From positions 62,001-126,000 of the forward strand of contig MKVQ01000004.1 of NCBI GenBank assembly GCA_001899635.1: a stretch of 64,000 bases of DNA, written 5' to 3'. Positions 9,201 to 17,856 of the stretch are shown here, piece by piece; positions within the stretch are counted from its first letter, which is position 1, and each line of letters starts with the position of its first letter. Source of the stretch: Myxococcales bacterium 68-20 (GTDB lineage Bacteria; Myxococcota_A; Polyangia; Polyangiales; Polyangiaceae). The translations under genes were made by a program, and so were the position numbers. Under the pieces are notes generated by a model, which saw nothing but the letters and a program-made list of their open reading frames with translations, did no database searches and was not told the origin of the DNA.

Positions 9201-10168
9201 CACTCGTCCCCCCGACCGAGCGAGAGCTTGCCCTGGTCCTCGAGCGAGAGCGCGATGTCGATGATCTCGCGACGAGCCGCCTCGACGTCGGACTTGCGGA
9301 CGTGCCCGAGGGCTTCGAGATCGTCGCGGATGAGGTCGGCGGCGCGCTGCGAGAGGCCCTGGAAGACGGCCTCGGCCACTGCCTCGGGCGCACCGCGCAG
9401 CGCGATCGTGAGTCGATCGGTCGGAACCTCGCGGAGCAGCGTGCGCATGCCGCGCATGTCGATACGGGCGAGGTCGTCGAAGGTGAACATCGCCTGGCGC
9501 ACGATGGCAGCGAGCTCCGGATCGTCGGCCTCGAGGTTCGAGAGGATCGACGAGGACGCCGTCTTCGACGATGCGTTGAGTAGCTCGGCCGCCTTCGCGA
9601 CACCGTCGACGCTCACCAGCGCCGTTGCGTCCGCATCGGGGAGCTGCGCGGCGAGCGCGGACGCAACGTCCTCGAGCACGCCCGCAGGGAGCTGCCTCAT
9701 CCGGCTCATGTGCTTGACGATCGGCGCCTTCTGCGAATCGAAGAGCGCGCCGACGATCGCCGCGGCCGCTTCGGGAGAGACCATCGAGAGGACGCCGGCC
9801 GCCAGCTGCGGAGGCTCGCTGGCGAGCAGCCCGGCGACGTCCTCGGGCGACGCGGACTCGAGGCGCGCGAGCGGGCTCGTGACGCCGTCCTCGAAGAGGG
9901 CGCGGGCGCGCTGCTCGCCGATCGAGCCGGCGGAGAGGCGGCGAAGGTAGCGCAGTCCACCGCGCGGCACGGCGACGGCCATGTCCGACTTCTCGAGGAA
10001 CTCCTTGAAGGTCAGATCGACGGCGTCCTTCGGGACCGCACGCATCGTCGACGCGACCGCGCGGAGCTTGCGGATGTCGTCCTCGTCGAGCTCGTCGACG
10101 ATCGGTCGGGCGACCTCTTCATCGAGCGACAGCAGAAACAGGACGGCCTTCTCGGCGTTCGTGATCAT
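9200..10168 (-). CDS. fliG: Flagellar motor switch protein FliG
   Basis: FliG connects the MS ring to the C ring and contacts MotA to generate torque. The 322-residue product shows the three FliG domains: N-terminal FliF-binding part (ITNAEKAVLFLLSLDEE), the middle domain with a PEDVAGLLASEPPQLAAGVLS stretch, and the C-terminal torque domain (MFTFDDLARIDMRGMRTLLREV, EVPTDRLTIALRG). I chose the ATG at 10168 because it starts at the conserved N-terminus and has a GGAG site nine bases upstream; the frame remains open further upstream without meaning. Confidence 0.95.
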   Translation of the reverse strand: MITNAEKAVLFLLSLDEEVARPIVDELDEDDIRKLRAVASTMRAVPKDAVDLTFKEFLEKSDMAVAVPRGGLRYLRRLSAGSIGEQRARALFEDGVTSPLARLESASPEDVAGLLASEPPQLAAGVLSMVSPEAAAAIVGALFDSQKAPIVKHMSRMRQLPAGVLEDVASALAAQLPDADATALVSVDGVAKAAELLNASSKTASSSILSNLEADDPELAAIVRQAMFTFDDLARIDMRGMRTLLREVPTDRLTIALRGAPEAVAEAVFQGLSQRAADLIRDDLEALGHVRKSDVEAARREIIDIALSLEDQGKLSLGRGDE

Positions 10169-10203
10169 CGGATGGTCTCCAGCCAGGTAGAGCGGACTTC
10201 GGT

Positions 10204-11865
10204 TCAGGCCGCCTCGTCGCGCACGGCCTCGCGGTGCCCGAGCCACGAGCGCACGACGAGCGCTGCGGTGGCGGGGTCGGACGCGGCGCGCTCGAGGACG
10301 AGACGGCGGAGGTCGTCGGGGGTCTGCGGCTTCTCGGCTCCGCCCGCGAGGATCTCGACAGCGACCGCATCGGCGCTGGCCCTCTCCTTCGCTGCCGCGA
10401 GGGCGAGCGCAGTGGAGATCTTGCGGCGCTTGTTGCGGGCGCGGACAGCGAACGCGACGCCGACGAGCGTGATCAGAGCGAGTACGCCGCCCGCGAAGGG
10501 CGCGACCTTCTTCGGCTGGAGCCACACCGGCATCGGCGCCGGCGCGGGGGCCTCGGGCGCGAGGGCCACGAGGAACGGGACCGCCTCGACGGTGACGGCG
10601 TCGCCGCGGCGCTCGTCGAAGCCGACGGCGCTCCGGACGAGGCCCGCGATCTTGTCGATCTCTTCCTTCGAGCGAGGCGCACCGCCGGGGACCGGCGAGC
10701 CGTCGATGACGACGGCGACGGTGAGGCGGCGGAGCACGCCCCCCGTGACCGTACGCTTCTCGGTGATCCGATCGACCTCGAAGTTGCGGGTGTGGGACTC
10801 GCGAGTCGCGCCCGCCGTCGCGTCCGAGACCGCCTCGGCCACGCCGCCGTCCGCCGCCGCCGCGCCGCGTGCGGTCACCCCGCCGGGGAGGTTGCTCTCG
10901 GCGCCCGGGACACCCGCGACGGGGACCTCGTCGTTGCTCCGCTCGACGTTGCGCTCCTCGCTTCGGAGCGCGCTCTGCTTCGGGTCGTAATGGTCCTCGA
11001 CGCGCTCGACGCGCGCGGAGTCGATGTCGACGGTGACGCGGACGTCGACATGGCCGGGGCCGGTGACCTTCTCGACCATCGAGCGGGCACGCTCCTCGAG
11101 CGTCGCCTCGAGCGACCGAGCCTGCGAGGCACGGTCGTCATCGCTCACGCCGTCTTCACCGGCGCGGCGCGGCTTGTGGAGGACGGCGCCCTCCGTCGTC
11201 ACGACCGCGACGCGATCGGGGCTCAGCCCCGCGACCGACGTCGAGACGAGGTGGACGATGCCTGCGACCTCGCCGCCGCCGAGGGCGCGGCCACCACGGA
11301 GCTTCAAGACGACCGACGCCGAGGAAGGCTCGTTGCGGCTCACGAAGACGGACTTCTCCGGGAGGACGAGGTGGACGCGTGCAGTCTGCACGGCAGCGAC
11401 CGTGCCGATCGTGCGGGCGAGCTCGCCCTCGAGCGCGCGGCGGTAGAGGATGCGCTGCTCGAACTCGGTCGTGCCGAGGCGCATCTTGTCGAAGCTCTCG
11501 AAGCCCACCGCCCCGCCGCGCGGGAGGCCACCACCGGCGAGCTCGAGGCGCAGCTCGCGCGCCTGATCTTCGGGGACCTCGATCACCGCACCGTCGCCCT
11601 CGAGACGGTACGGGACCTTCATCTCCTTCAGCTTCGCGACCACCGCCGCCGCGTCGTCGCGGTCGAGGTTCGAGTAGAGGACCGCGTAGGGCTGGCTCGA
11701 CGTGCGGAGCGCGAAGAAGCCTCCGAGGGCCACGAGCGCGAGCGCCGTCGTGACGGCGAAGATCCGCGCCGACCGCGAGAGCCCCTTGATCGAAGCCGCC
11801 GCCTTCTCCGCCCAGAGGCGGAGCGGCGGAGGGAGCGACTCGATCATCGAACGCTTGTCAGACAT
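10204..11865 (-). CDS. fliF: Flagellar MS-ring protein FliF
   Basis: FliF forms the MS ring in the inner membrane. The 553-residue product has two membrane segments (about residues 36-55 and 447-470), and between them the ring-building domains with YAVLYSNLDRDDAAAVVAKL, FEQRILYRRALEGELARTI, VQTARVHLVLPEKSVFV and SASVVLKLRGGRAL. The cytoplasmic C-terminus that binds FliG ends in a Trp- and Glu-containing segment (VVRSWLGHREAVRDE). Its start overlaps the fliE end by eight bases. Typical length is 520-570. Confidence 0.96.
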   Translation of the reverse strand: MSDKRSMIESLPPPLRLWAEKAAASIKGLSRSARIFAVTTALALVALGGFFALRTSSQPYAVLYSNLDRDDAAAVVAKLKEMKVPYRLEGDGAVIEVPEDQARELRLELAGGGLPRGGAVGFESFDKMRLGTTEFEQRILYRRALEGELARTIGTVAAVQTARVHLVLPEKSVFVSRNEPSSASVVLKLRGGRALGGGEVAGIVHLVSTSVAGLSPDRVAVVTTEGAVLHKPRRAGEDGVSDDDRASQARSLEATLEERARSMVEKVTGPGHVDVRVTVDIDSARVERVEDHYDPKQSALRSEERNVERSNDEVPVAGVPGAESNLPGGVTARGAAAADGGVAEAVSDATAGATRESHTRNFEVDRITEKRTVTGGVLRRLTVAVVIDGSPVPGGAPRSKEEIDKIAGLVRSAVGFDERRGDAVTVEAVPFLVALAPEAPAPAPMPVWLQPKKVAPFAGGVLALITLVGVAFAVRARNKRRKISTALALAAAKERASADAVAVEILAGGAEKPQTPDDLRRLVLERAASDPATAALVVRSWLGHREAVRDEAA

Positions 11866-12205
11866 TGATTCTCCAGAGCTCGTGGAACGCGTCGAGGAGC
11901 TTGTCGCGAACGGAGCCGACCAGCTTCAGCGAGATGTCGGCTTCCTTCATCGTGATCATCGTGCCGTGGAGATCGTCGAGACGCCCTTGTGCGAGCGCCT
12001 CCGCCTTCCCCACTGCCTCGCGCTCCTTCGCGCTCGCCGCCATGGCGGTCCGCTCGAGGATCTCCCCGAAGCTGGCGCCGCCGACCGGGTTCGATGCACC
12101 TGCCGGGCCAACCCCCGGCTCACCGCCGATCCGAATGTCTTCACGGAGCGCGGCGGCGGCCGCCGCGATGTTTCCCGCACCAGCGGGGTCGATCTTGATG
12201 CTCAC
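11858..12205 (-). CDS. fliE: Flagellar hook-basal body complex protein FliE
   Basis: FliE joins the MS ring to the rod. The 115-residue product carries the family C-terminal half, with DDLHGTMITMKEADISLKL and a terminal VRDKLLDAFHELWRINV. It starts with GTG at 12205, overlapping the flgC stop by four bases, and ends inside the first codons of fliF. The flgB-flgC-fliE order is the common start of flagellar rod operons. Confidence 0.94.
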   Translation of the reverse strand: MSIKIDPAGAGNIAAAAAALREDIRIGGEPGVGPAGASNPVGGASFGEILERTAMAASAKEREAVGKAEALAQGRLDDLHGTMITMKEADISLKLVGSVRDKLLDAFHELWRINV

Positions 12206-12648
12206 TTGCCGATCCTCAGCGCTGCGCGGGCCATGGCCTTGAGCGACTCGATCGACGTCACGCCGGCCTCGTAGGCTCGGGACGCCGTCATCATGTTGAC
12301 CATCTCTGTCACCACGTTGACGTTCGGGTACTCGACGTAACCGTCGGCATTGGCGTCGGGATGACCGGGCTCGTACACGAGCGCCCCCGGCGTGGTGTCG
12401 GGTCGAACCGCGGCCAACTCCACGGTCTCCACCTTGCGGAGGACCGGGTCGAAGCTGCGGGGCGCGAGTGGTTTCGCCTCGAAGACCGGGTCGAGGCGCC
12501 TGTAGGGGCCACCTTCGGCGGTGCGCGTCGTCCGCGCGTTCGCGAGGTTGCCGGCGACGACGTTCATGCGGCTGCGCTCGGCGGAGAGGCCGGAGGCCGC
12601 CACTTCCATCGCCGAGAAGACGCCAGGGCGAACAGGAGCCGTCTTCAT
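12202..12648 (-). CDS. flgC: Flagellar basal-body rod protein FlgC
   Basis: FlgC is a proximal rod subunit. The 148-residue product has the rod N-terminal motif AMEVAASGLSAERSRMNVVAGNLANA and the C-terminal motif YPNVNVVTEMVNMMTASRAYEAG. I take the ATG at 12648, which overlaps the flgB stop (ATGA), instead of an upstream in-frame start. The length is normal. Confidence 0.95.
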   Translation of the reverse strand: MKTAPVRPGVFSAMEVAASGLSAERSRMNVVAGNLANARTTRTAEGGPYRRLDPVFEAKPLAPRSFDPVLRKVETVELAAVRPDTTPGALVYEPGHPDANADGYVEYPNVNVVTEMVNMMTASRAYEAGVTSIESLKAMARAALRIGK

Positions 12649-13052
12649 CCGTGCTTCCCGTCGCTGGCCGCCCACGCGAGCGACGCGAGCTGGCTCGAGG
12701 CGAGCTGCGCGATCATGTCGTAGCGCATCTGGTTGCTGGCGATCTTCACGGCCTCGCGATCGAGGTCGACGCCGTTGCCGTCCGCGCCGGCAGCGGCGCC
12801 CGGGTCCTCGATCACGCGCCCCTGGGCGTAGTCGCCGCTTCCGCCGGCGGCCCGAGAGGACGAGAGATGTCCGGGCTGCGTCGCCTCGAGGGCGACGTGA
12901 AGCGCGCCCGCAAAGCTTCCCCTGCGCTCGAGATCGACCGGCTTGTAGCCGGGCGTATCGATGTGAGCGAGGTTCGACGCGAGCAGGTTGTGTCGCGAGA
13001 GATGGTAGTCGAGCGCTCCTCGCAGGTGCTCGACGGAGTCGATGAGGGCCAT
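12645..13052 (-). CDS. flgB: Flagellar basal-body rod protein FlgB
   Basis: FlgB is the first rod subunit. The 135-residue product contains ALDYHLSRHNLLASNLAHIDTPGYKP near the N-terminus and a C-terminal helix with NQMRYDMIAQLASSQL. The ATG at 13052 has an AGGAG site nine bases upstream (13062-13066), which decides it over the longer open frame. It is the first gene of the thirteen-gene minus-strand operon. A sigma-54-like promoter lies at 13080-13096, correctly spaced to give a leader of about 18 bases. Confidence 0.93.
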   Translation of the reverse strand: MALIDSVEHLRGALDYHLSRHNLLASNLAHIDTPGYKPVDLERRGSFAGALHVALEATQPGHLSSSRAAGGSGDYAQGRVIEDPGAAAGADGNGVDLDREAVKIASNQMRYDMIAQLASSQLASLAWAASDGKHG

Positions 13053-13079
13053 GACGTGGTTCTCCTGAGCCCGCGGTTC

Positions 13080-13096
13080 ATCCACACGACGTGCCA
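13080..13096 (-). promoter_or_regulatory. Sigma-54-like promoter of the flgB operon
   Basis: Read on the minus strand from 13096, the site has a perfect TGGCACG -24 element, then TGTGG at the -12 position where TTGC is expected, so the -12 half is one key base off. Predicted transcription would begin near 13070, upstream of the AGGAG site of flgB. It overlaps no gene and sits back to back with the site at 13113-13128. Confidence 0.4.
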
Positions 13097-13112
13097 GCGT
13101 CATGGACGTGGC

Positions 13113-13128
13113 TGGCCCGGACGTTGCG
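13113..13128 (+). promoter_or_regulatory. Sigma-54-like promoter of flbD-motAB
   Basis: The sequence TGGCCC, five bases, TTGCG has the invariant GG and GC with the required ten bases between them. Transcription would start near 13139, leaving only about five bases before the flbD ATG at 13144, so translation would be almost leaderless. This makes the call uncertain, but the site is well matched and lies in the short divergent gap between two flagellar operons. Confidence 0.4.
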
Positions 13129-13143
13129 AACGCTCTCCATCCG

Positions 13144-13497
13144 ATGCTGAAGCTCACACGACTCGATCACCGAACGGTGGCGATCAACCCGGACCACATC
13201 GCTTGGGTCGAGGCGACGCCCGACACGACCCTCTGCCTCTTCGGTGATCGCAAGATCATCGTCCGCGAGACGCTCGACGAGGTCGTCGACCGCTACGTGG
13301 CGGCGCGAGCACGCGTCGGCTGCACGCCGATCATCGGCATCCAGCCGCCTCCACCGTCGAACGGCCGACGCTCGTCGTCGCGCCCGAGTCGGCCATCCGG
13401 CTATCCCTCCACGCCCCCGCCGCAAATCATCGACGACGACCGACTCGACCTCGGTGCGCGCCGCATCGGCACGGTCGACGACGACGGAGGCGAGTGA
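13144..13497 (+). CDS. flbD: FlbD/SwrD-family flagellar protein
   Basis: The 117-residue product begins with the FlbD-family core of about 60 residues (LKLTRLDHRTVAINPDHI, WVEATPDT, IIVRETLDEVVDRY). In Bacillus the family member SwrD raises motor power, which fits a gene placed directly before motA and motB. After residue 65 there is a Pro/Ser/Arg-rich, low-complexity tail of some 50 residues that the family normally lacks. I chose ATG 13144 because it starts the domain; an ATG at 13102 is in frame but lies upstream of the putative promoter. The stop overlaps the motA start. Confidence 0.82.
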   Translation: MLKLTRLDHRTVAINPDHIAWVEATPDTTLCLFGDRKIIVRETLDEVVDRYVAARARVGCTPIIGIQPPPPSNGRRSSSRPSRPSGYPSTPPPQIIDDDRLDLGARRIGTVDDDGGE

Positions 13498-14288
13498 TGC
13501 AGCCCGGCCCCCTCGTTGGCATCGCGTTCGCGCTCCTCGCGATCCTCGTCGGCAACTACCTCGAAGGAGGGCACGCCACCTCGCTGCTCGGCGGCCCGGC
13601 CGCGATCATCGTGCTCGGCGGGACGATCGGCGCCGTCATCGTGCAGTACCCCTTCGCGACGCTGACCTCGGCGCTCAAGGCTGCGGGCGGCACGTTCAAG
13701 AAGCAGGCTGTGGAGCCGGCGAAGATCGTCGACGAGATCGTCGACTACGCGAACCGCGCGCGCCGCGACGGCATCCTCGCACTCGAGAAGGTCTCCGAGA
13801 GCGCCTCCGACCCGTTCCTTCGCAAGGCGCTGATGATGGCGGTCGACGGCGTCGACTCGCAGACGATCCGCGAGACCCTCGAGGTCGCGATCGGCCAGGA
13901 GGAAGAGCACGGCGAGGACGCCGCGAAGGTCTTCGAGGCGATGGGAGGCTACTCGCCGACGATCGGAATCATCGGCGCTGTCCTCGGCCTCATCCACGTC
14001 ATGAGCAACCTGAGCGACATCGCGGCCGTCGGTCAGGGCATCGCCGCTGCGTTCGTCGCCACGATCTACGGCGTCGCGGTCGCGAACATCCTCTTCTTGC
14101 CCATCGCCGGCCGCATCAAGCTGATCGTCCGCGAGAGGGCGCTCCTCCGCGAGCTCACGCTCACCGGCGTCCTCGCGATCCAATCAGGCCTCAATCCGAA
14201 GCTCGTCCGCGAGCGCCTCTCGCAGTTCCTGAGCGAGCACGGCCCGAAGAAGCAGGGCGCGGGCGCTCCGGCGAAGGCAGCGGGCTGA
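13497..14288 (+). CDS. motA: Flagellar stator protein MotA
   Basis: MotA is the ion-channel stator subunit that pushes on FliG. The 263-residue product has four membrane segments (about 5-22, 33-52, 150-172, 186-204) and the large cytoplasmic loop between the second and third. Conserved parts are LLGGPAAIIVLGGTIGAVIVQYP near residue 30, VFEAMGGYSPTIGIIGAVLGL near 142 and ALIGT-like AAAFVATIYGVAVAN near 180. The ATG at 13497 overlaps the flbD stop by one base; a GTG three bases earlier is also possible. Confidence 0.95.
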   Translation: MQPGPLVGIAFALLAILVGNYLEGGHATSLLGGPAAIIVLGGTIGAVIVQYPFATLTSALKAAGGTFKKQAVEPAKIVDEIVDYANRARRDGILALEKVSESASDPFLRKALMMAVDGVDSQTIRETLEVAIGQEEEHGEDAAKVFEAMGGYSPTIGIIGAVLGLIHVMSNLSDIAAVGQGIAAAFVATIYGVAVANILFLPIAGRIKLIVRERALLRELTLTGVLAIQSGLNPKLVRERLSQFLSEHGPKKQGAGAPAKAAG

Positions 14289-14291
14289 GCC

Positions 14292-15113
14292 ATGGCTCGC
14301 AGGAAGAAGCACCCCGAGCACGTGAACCACGAGCGCTGGCTCGTCAGCTATGCGGACTTCATCACGCTCCTCTTCGCCTTCTTCGTCGTCATGTTCGCCG
14401 TCTCGCAGGTGGACTCGAGGAAGGTCGGCCGCTTCACCGAGTCGTTCTCGAAGGCCGTCGGGATCGACATGTTCCCGCAGCCCGGTCGCGGGCTGCTCGC
14501 CGGCGCCCCGCAGGGCGCGCTGAGCGACTCGGAGCCTTCGCAGAGCACGAACTTGCCGGACGAGCTCATAAACCTGAAAGAGGTGCTGACCACGCCGGAG
14601 GTCCGAGAGGAGATCGACAACGTGCAGATCCTCTCGCGGCGCAACGAGCTCGTGCTGCGCCTCTCGGACGGCTTCCTCTTCGAGAGCGGGACCGACGACC
14701 TCGAGGAGCGCGCCCGGCGCGTCATCGCACGGCTCGCCGCCGAGCTTCGTGAGAGGCCGCTCGACATCCGGATCGAGGGACACACCGACGACCGGCCGAT
14801 CCGTACCGCGCGCTTTCGCTCGAACTGGGACCTCTCGACGGCGCGCGCCACGGCGGTCGTCGCTCGGCTCGCGGCCGAGGGGATCGCGCCCGAGCGCCTC
14901 TCCGCTGCGGGCTACGGCGAGTTCCACCCGGTCGCGCCGAACACGACGGACGAAGGCCGGAAGCAAAACCGACGAGTCGACCTCGTCGTCAGCATGCCCG
15001 TGATCGTGACCGAGACGCCCGACGATCCCACGCCCGCAGTCGATACCGATGCAGCGTCTCACGCCGCTCCGGCTCCTGCCTCCACCGACGTTCACCCGAA
15101 GGTACGCCCGTGA
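14292..15113 (+). CDS. motB: Flagellar stator protein MotB
   Basis: MotB anchors the stator to peptidoglycan. The 273-residue product has the N-terminal segment WLVSYADFITLLFAFFVVMF with the proton-path Asp at residue 22, a plug region and a C-terminal OmpA-like domain (about residues 115-240) with RIEGHTDDRPI and ELSAARATAVV-type helices. It follows motA by three bases. The C-terminus adds a Pro/Ala tail. The ion (H+ or Na+) cannot be decided safely. Confidence 0.95.
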   Translation: MARRKKHPEHVNHERWLVSYADFITLLFAFFVVMFAVSQVDSRKVGRFTESFSKAVGIDMFPQPGRGLLAGAPQGALSDSEPSQSTNLPDELINLKEVLTTPEVREEIDNVQILSRRNELVLRLSDGFLFESGTDDLEERARRVIARLAAELRERPLDIRIEGHTDDRPIRTARFRSNWDLSTARATAVVARLAAEGIAPERLSAAGYGEFHPVAPNTTDEGRKQNRRVDLVVSMPVIVTETPDDPTPAVDTDAASHAAPAPASTDVHPKVRP

Positions 15114-15619
15114 AGATCATCGCTAGAGCCCTCTCCGCGCTCGTCGCATGCGCGACGATGCTCGCCGCCCCGGCCGCGAGCGCCCAGAGATGGATCATGA
15201 GCGGCGTCGCCGAGGCCTCGTCCGGCGTCGAAGGCGGCGGAGGCCGCGCGCAGGCGATGGGCCGCGCACAGACGCGGATGCGCATCGGCGCCGACCTCGC
15301 CGTCGACGAGTCGCCCGAGGACATCTTCGGCGCCGCCGTGCTCGTCGCCGTCGAGCCGCGCACGGCGTTCGGTATCGACGCACGCTACACCCGCCTCGTG
15401 GCCGAACGCTTCGCGTTCAGCGGCGGCGTCGTCGGCTACCTCCAGCCCGGCAGTCTCGTCGGCCCGGTCGCCGCGTTCGAGTACCGCCATCCGATCGCAA
15501 AGTCGTTCTTCATCACTGCCGGGCCCGAGCTCGACGTGTTCGTGGTCGGCACCGACCTGCCCGACCGCACCGTTCTCTGGCAGGCCCTCTTCCATGTGGG
15601 GATGCGTGTCTCCTTCTAA
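15110..15619 (+). CDS. Small outer-membrane beta-barrel-like protein
   Basis: The 169-residue product has a clear Sec signal peptide ending at ASA-QR (about residue 25) and then alternating hydrophobic strands ending in Phe (VGMRVSF), as seen in small outer-membrane barrels. I cannot assign it to a named family. It starts with GTG overlapping the motB stop (GTGA), so it is probably translated with motAB. This coupling suggests a role near the flagellar motor or cell surface, but that is inference. Confidence 0.6.
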   Translation: MKIIARALSALVACATMLAAPAASAQRWIMSGVAEASSGVEGGGGRAQAMGRAQTRMRIGADLAVDESPEDIFGAAVLVAVEPRTAFGIDARYTRLVAERFAFSGGVVGYLQPGSLVGPVAAFEYRHPIAKSFFITAGPELDVFVVGTDLPDRTVLWQALFHVGMRVSF

Positions 15620-15932
15620 GTCTTCGAAACTCGCCTCTGGAAAAGCCGCGAAGGCGATGATGCTCATCGGCGCGATCACAGCCGTCTGGCTGTCGAGCGC
15701 CGCCTGCCAGCTCGGCGACGGCGACTGCCTTCGCATGAGCGACTGCGACACGGGCTATGCGTGCGTGGAGGGGACGTGCATCTCCGATCGCCCCTCGGAC
15801 GCGCCGGACGCCTCGTCCGACGCGGGGTCGACGCGCGCCGACGCATCGGCTTCGGACGCCTCTCGCGACAGCTCGACCGGCGACGCCGCCACGGACGCAC
15901 GCACCGACGATGCGTCGGCGGACGCTTCGTGA
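15594..15932 (+). CDS. Small Cys-motif lipoprotein, hypothetical
   Basis: The product (up to 112 residues) has a hydrophobic segment ending in SSAAC followed by a compact Cys-rich motif (CLRMSDCDTGYACVEGTC) and a long Asp/Ala/Ser tail. Such Cys motifs and Asp/Ser tails are common in secreted myxobacterial proteins. The start is uncertain: ATG 15594 overlaps the preceding gene by 26 bases, GTG 15606 and ATG 15657 are in the same frame. The -3 residue of the lipobox is atypical. I recognise no function. Confidence 0.5.
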   Translation: MWGCVSPSKSSKLASGKAAKAMMLIGAITAVWLSSAACQLGDGDCLRMSDCDTGYACVEGTCISDRPSDAPDASSDAGSTRADASASDASRDSSTGDAATDARTDDASADAS

Positions 15933-16034
15933 TCCCGCTCCACGGTTTTCGCTAAAGACCCCGCCCCGGCAACCGTTCTGAGCTTCGACGACCACCGACG
16001 CACTCATGCACGTCAGGTTCGAAGGAGCTCGAGA

Positions 16035-17711
16035 ATGACCAAAGTTTCCAAGGTAGGCACGTTTCTGCTCGCCGCGACGATCGCGGCGTGCGCCACCGGT
16101 CCCGAGAATTCGGCTCCGAAGACATTCGATCCCGACGACCCGCTCGCGGAGACGGATCAGGCACTGACGCCGCTCGCGACGCAGTGCACGTTCAACCCGA
16201 CGACGGGGCTGATGACGGTCGTGATCGCCGCCGGGGAGACCGCGGTCATCGCTCGTAGTGCCGCCGACTCGGCGATCCTTCAGAATGGCCAGGCGTGCGA
16301 CAACCCCGTGACCGCGTCGACGCTGAAGAAGATCACGGTCACCGGCTCCTCCGGAGACGACACGCTCCTCCTCGACTTCACGAACGGCCTCTTCGCCCTC
16401 GGCACGACCTCGGCCGCCTCGAGCGGCATCGCGGTCGACCTCGGCGGAGGCACGGGCGACAAGCTCGCCATCAAGGGCACGTCGGCTGCTGACAACTTCA
16501 ACTTCGGCGCGGCCTCCATCCTGCTGAACACCGACGCGAACAAGGACATCACCTACACGAACGTCGAGTCGTTCGTCGTGTCGTTGGGCGACGGCGACGA
16601 CGTCTACACCTCCGCCGGCGGCGGCGCGGCCGGCGGGGTGTTCGGACAGCCGATCTCCGTCTTCGGCGGCCCCGGCAACGACGTCTTCAATCAGGGCTCG
16701 GCCGCGACGGTGAGCGAGACGATCTCGGGCGGCAGCGGCATCGATACCGTCTCGTACGCTTCGCGCTCCGCATCGGTCACGGTGACGATCGGCGCGGGCG
16801 CCAACGACGGCGCCGCGGCCGAGAACGACGACATCATGAGCGACGTCGAGATCGTGACCGGCGGAACGGGCGACGACACGCTCACCGCAGACGCCACCCT
16901 TCCCGCGACCCTCAACGGCGGACCGGGCAACGACACGCTCATCGGCGGCAGCGGGAACGACACGCTCAACGGCGGTGCGGGCAACGACATCCTCCGCGGC
17001 ATGGCCGGCAACGACATCATGAACGGCGACGACGGGAACGACACCTTCGACGAGGGCTCCGCCGCGAACGGCAGCGACGTCATGAACGGCGGCGCCGGCA
17101 TCGACACGGTCGACTACAGCGCCCGCACGGTCGCCCTCGTGGTCACGATGGACGGCGTCGCGGCGAACGACGGCGAGGCCGGCGAGAACGACAACGTCAA
17201 GGCCGACATCGAGAACCTCAAGGCCGGCTCCGGCGACGACACCATCACGGGCAACGCGCTGAGCAACGTCATCACGGGCGGCGCGGGCAACGACGTCCTG
17301 AACGGCGGTGCGGGCGACGACGTCTTCCCGCAGGGCGCGGCTGCTGACGGCAACGACACGATCAGCGGCGGTCCCGGCGTCGACAAGGTCGACTACTCCG
17401 GACGCTCCGCCGACATCACGGCGACCCTCGACGGCGTCACGCCCTCCGGTGACCTCACCGCGAACGAGGCGGACATCCTCGGCTCCGACGTCGAGAACCT
17501 CGAAGGCGGCTCGGGCGACGACGTCCTCACCGGCAACGCCTCGGCGAACGAGCTCGTCGGCAACGCGGGCGACGACACCCTCAGCGGCCTCGGCGGTGAC
17601 GACACCATCGAGGGCGGCGCGGGCGACGACGACATCAGCTGCGGCGCAGGCTTCGACGTGACGGTCGGCCGCGTCGGCACCGACACCATCGACGCCGACT
17701 GCGAGATCTGA
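16035..17711 (+). CDS. RTX (hemolysin-type calcium-binding) repeat lipoprotein
   Basis: The 558-residue product has a lipoprotein signal (Cys 19, IAAC) and, from about residue 211, glycine/aspartate nonapeptides of the RTX type, which form calcium-binding beta rolls. The densest block is residues 294-337 (GGPGNDTL, GGSGNDTL, GGAGNDIL). A second-order repeat of about 50 residues recurs three times with VDYS-R and ENDN--DVENL cores. The ATG at 16035 has a GAAGGAG site 8 bases upstream. Most RTX proteins leave by type I secretion using a C-terminal signal; here the Sec/lipoprotein signal points instead to the cell envelope. No secretion genes are adjacent. Confidence 0.85.
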   Translation: MTKVSKVGTFLLAATIAACATGPENSAPKTFDPDDPLAETDQALTPLATQCTFNPTTGLMTVVIAAGETAVIARSAADSAILQNGQACDNPVTASTLKKITVTGSSGDDTLLLDFTNGLFALGTTSAASSGIAVDLGGGTGDKLAIKGTSAADNFNFGAASILLNTDANKDITYTNVESFVVSLGDGDDVYTSAGGGAAGGVFGQPISVFGGPGNDVFNQGSAATVSETISGGSGIDTVSYASRSASVTVTIGAGANDGAAAENDDIMSDVEIVTGGTGDDTLTADATLPATLNGGPGNDTLIGGSGNDTLNGGAGNDILRGMAGNDIMNGDDGNDTFDEGSAANGSDVMNGGAGIDTVDYSARTVALVVTMDGVAANDGEAGENDNVKADIENLKAGSGDDTITGNALSNVITGGAGNDVLNGGAGDDVFPQGAAADGNDTISGGPGVDKVDYSGRSADITATLDGVTPSGDLTANEADILGSDVENLEGGSGDDVLTGNASANELVGNAGDDTLSGLGGDDTIEGGAGDDDISCGAGFDVTVGRVGTDTIDADCEI

Positions 17712-17732
17712 CGAGCACCCATCCACGGAGGG

Positions 17733-17771
17733 CCGGCGTCGCGACATCGTCGCGGCGCCGGTCGCCGTTTT
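17733..17771 (+). terminator. Intrinsic terminator after the RTX gene
   Basis: A 13-bp stem with one G-U type pair (arms CCGGCGTCGCGAC and GTCGCGGCGCCGG, three-base loop) ends near 17761 and is followed after a short gap by TTTT at 17768-17771. It lies 21 bases after the stop at 17711. Confidence 0.7.
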
Positions 17772-17856
17772 GTGGCAACGCGCGCAACCACGAGACGTAG
17801 AGAGCGGGCTCCCGAGCTCGGCGACGATCGCCTGCGAGAACCCGCTCGACGAGAGA

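Noticed and set aside
15953-15990. Sigma-28-like promoter (TAAAG with CCG) before the RTX gene
   Set aside because: Only the TAAA and a CCG agree with the consensus; the -10 half is mostly mismatched.
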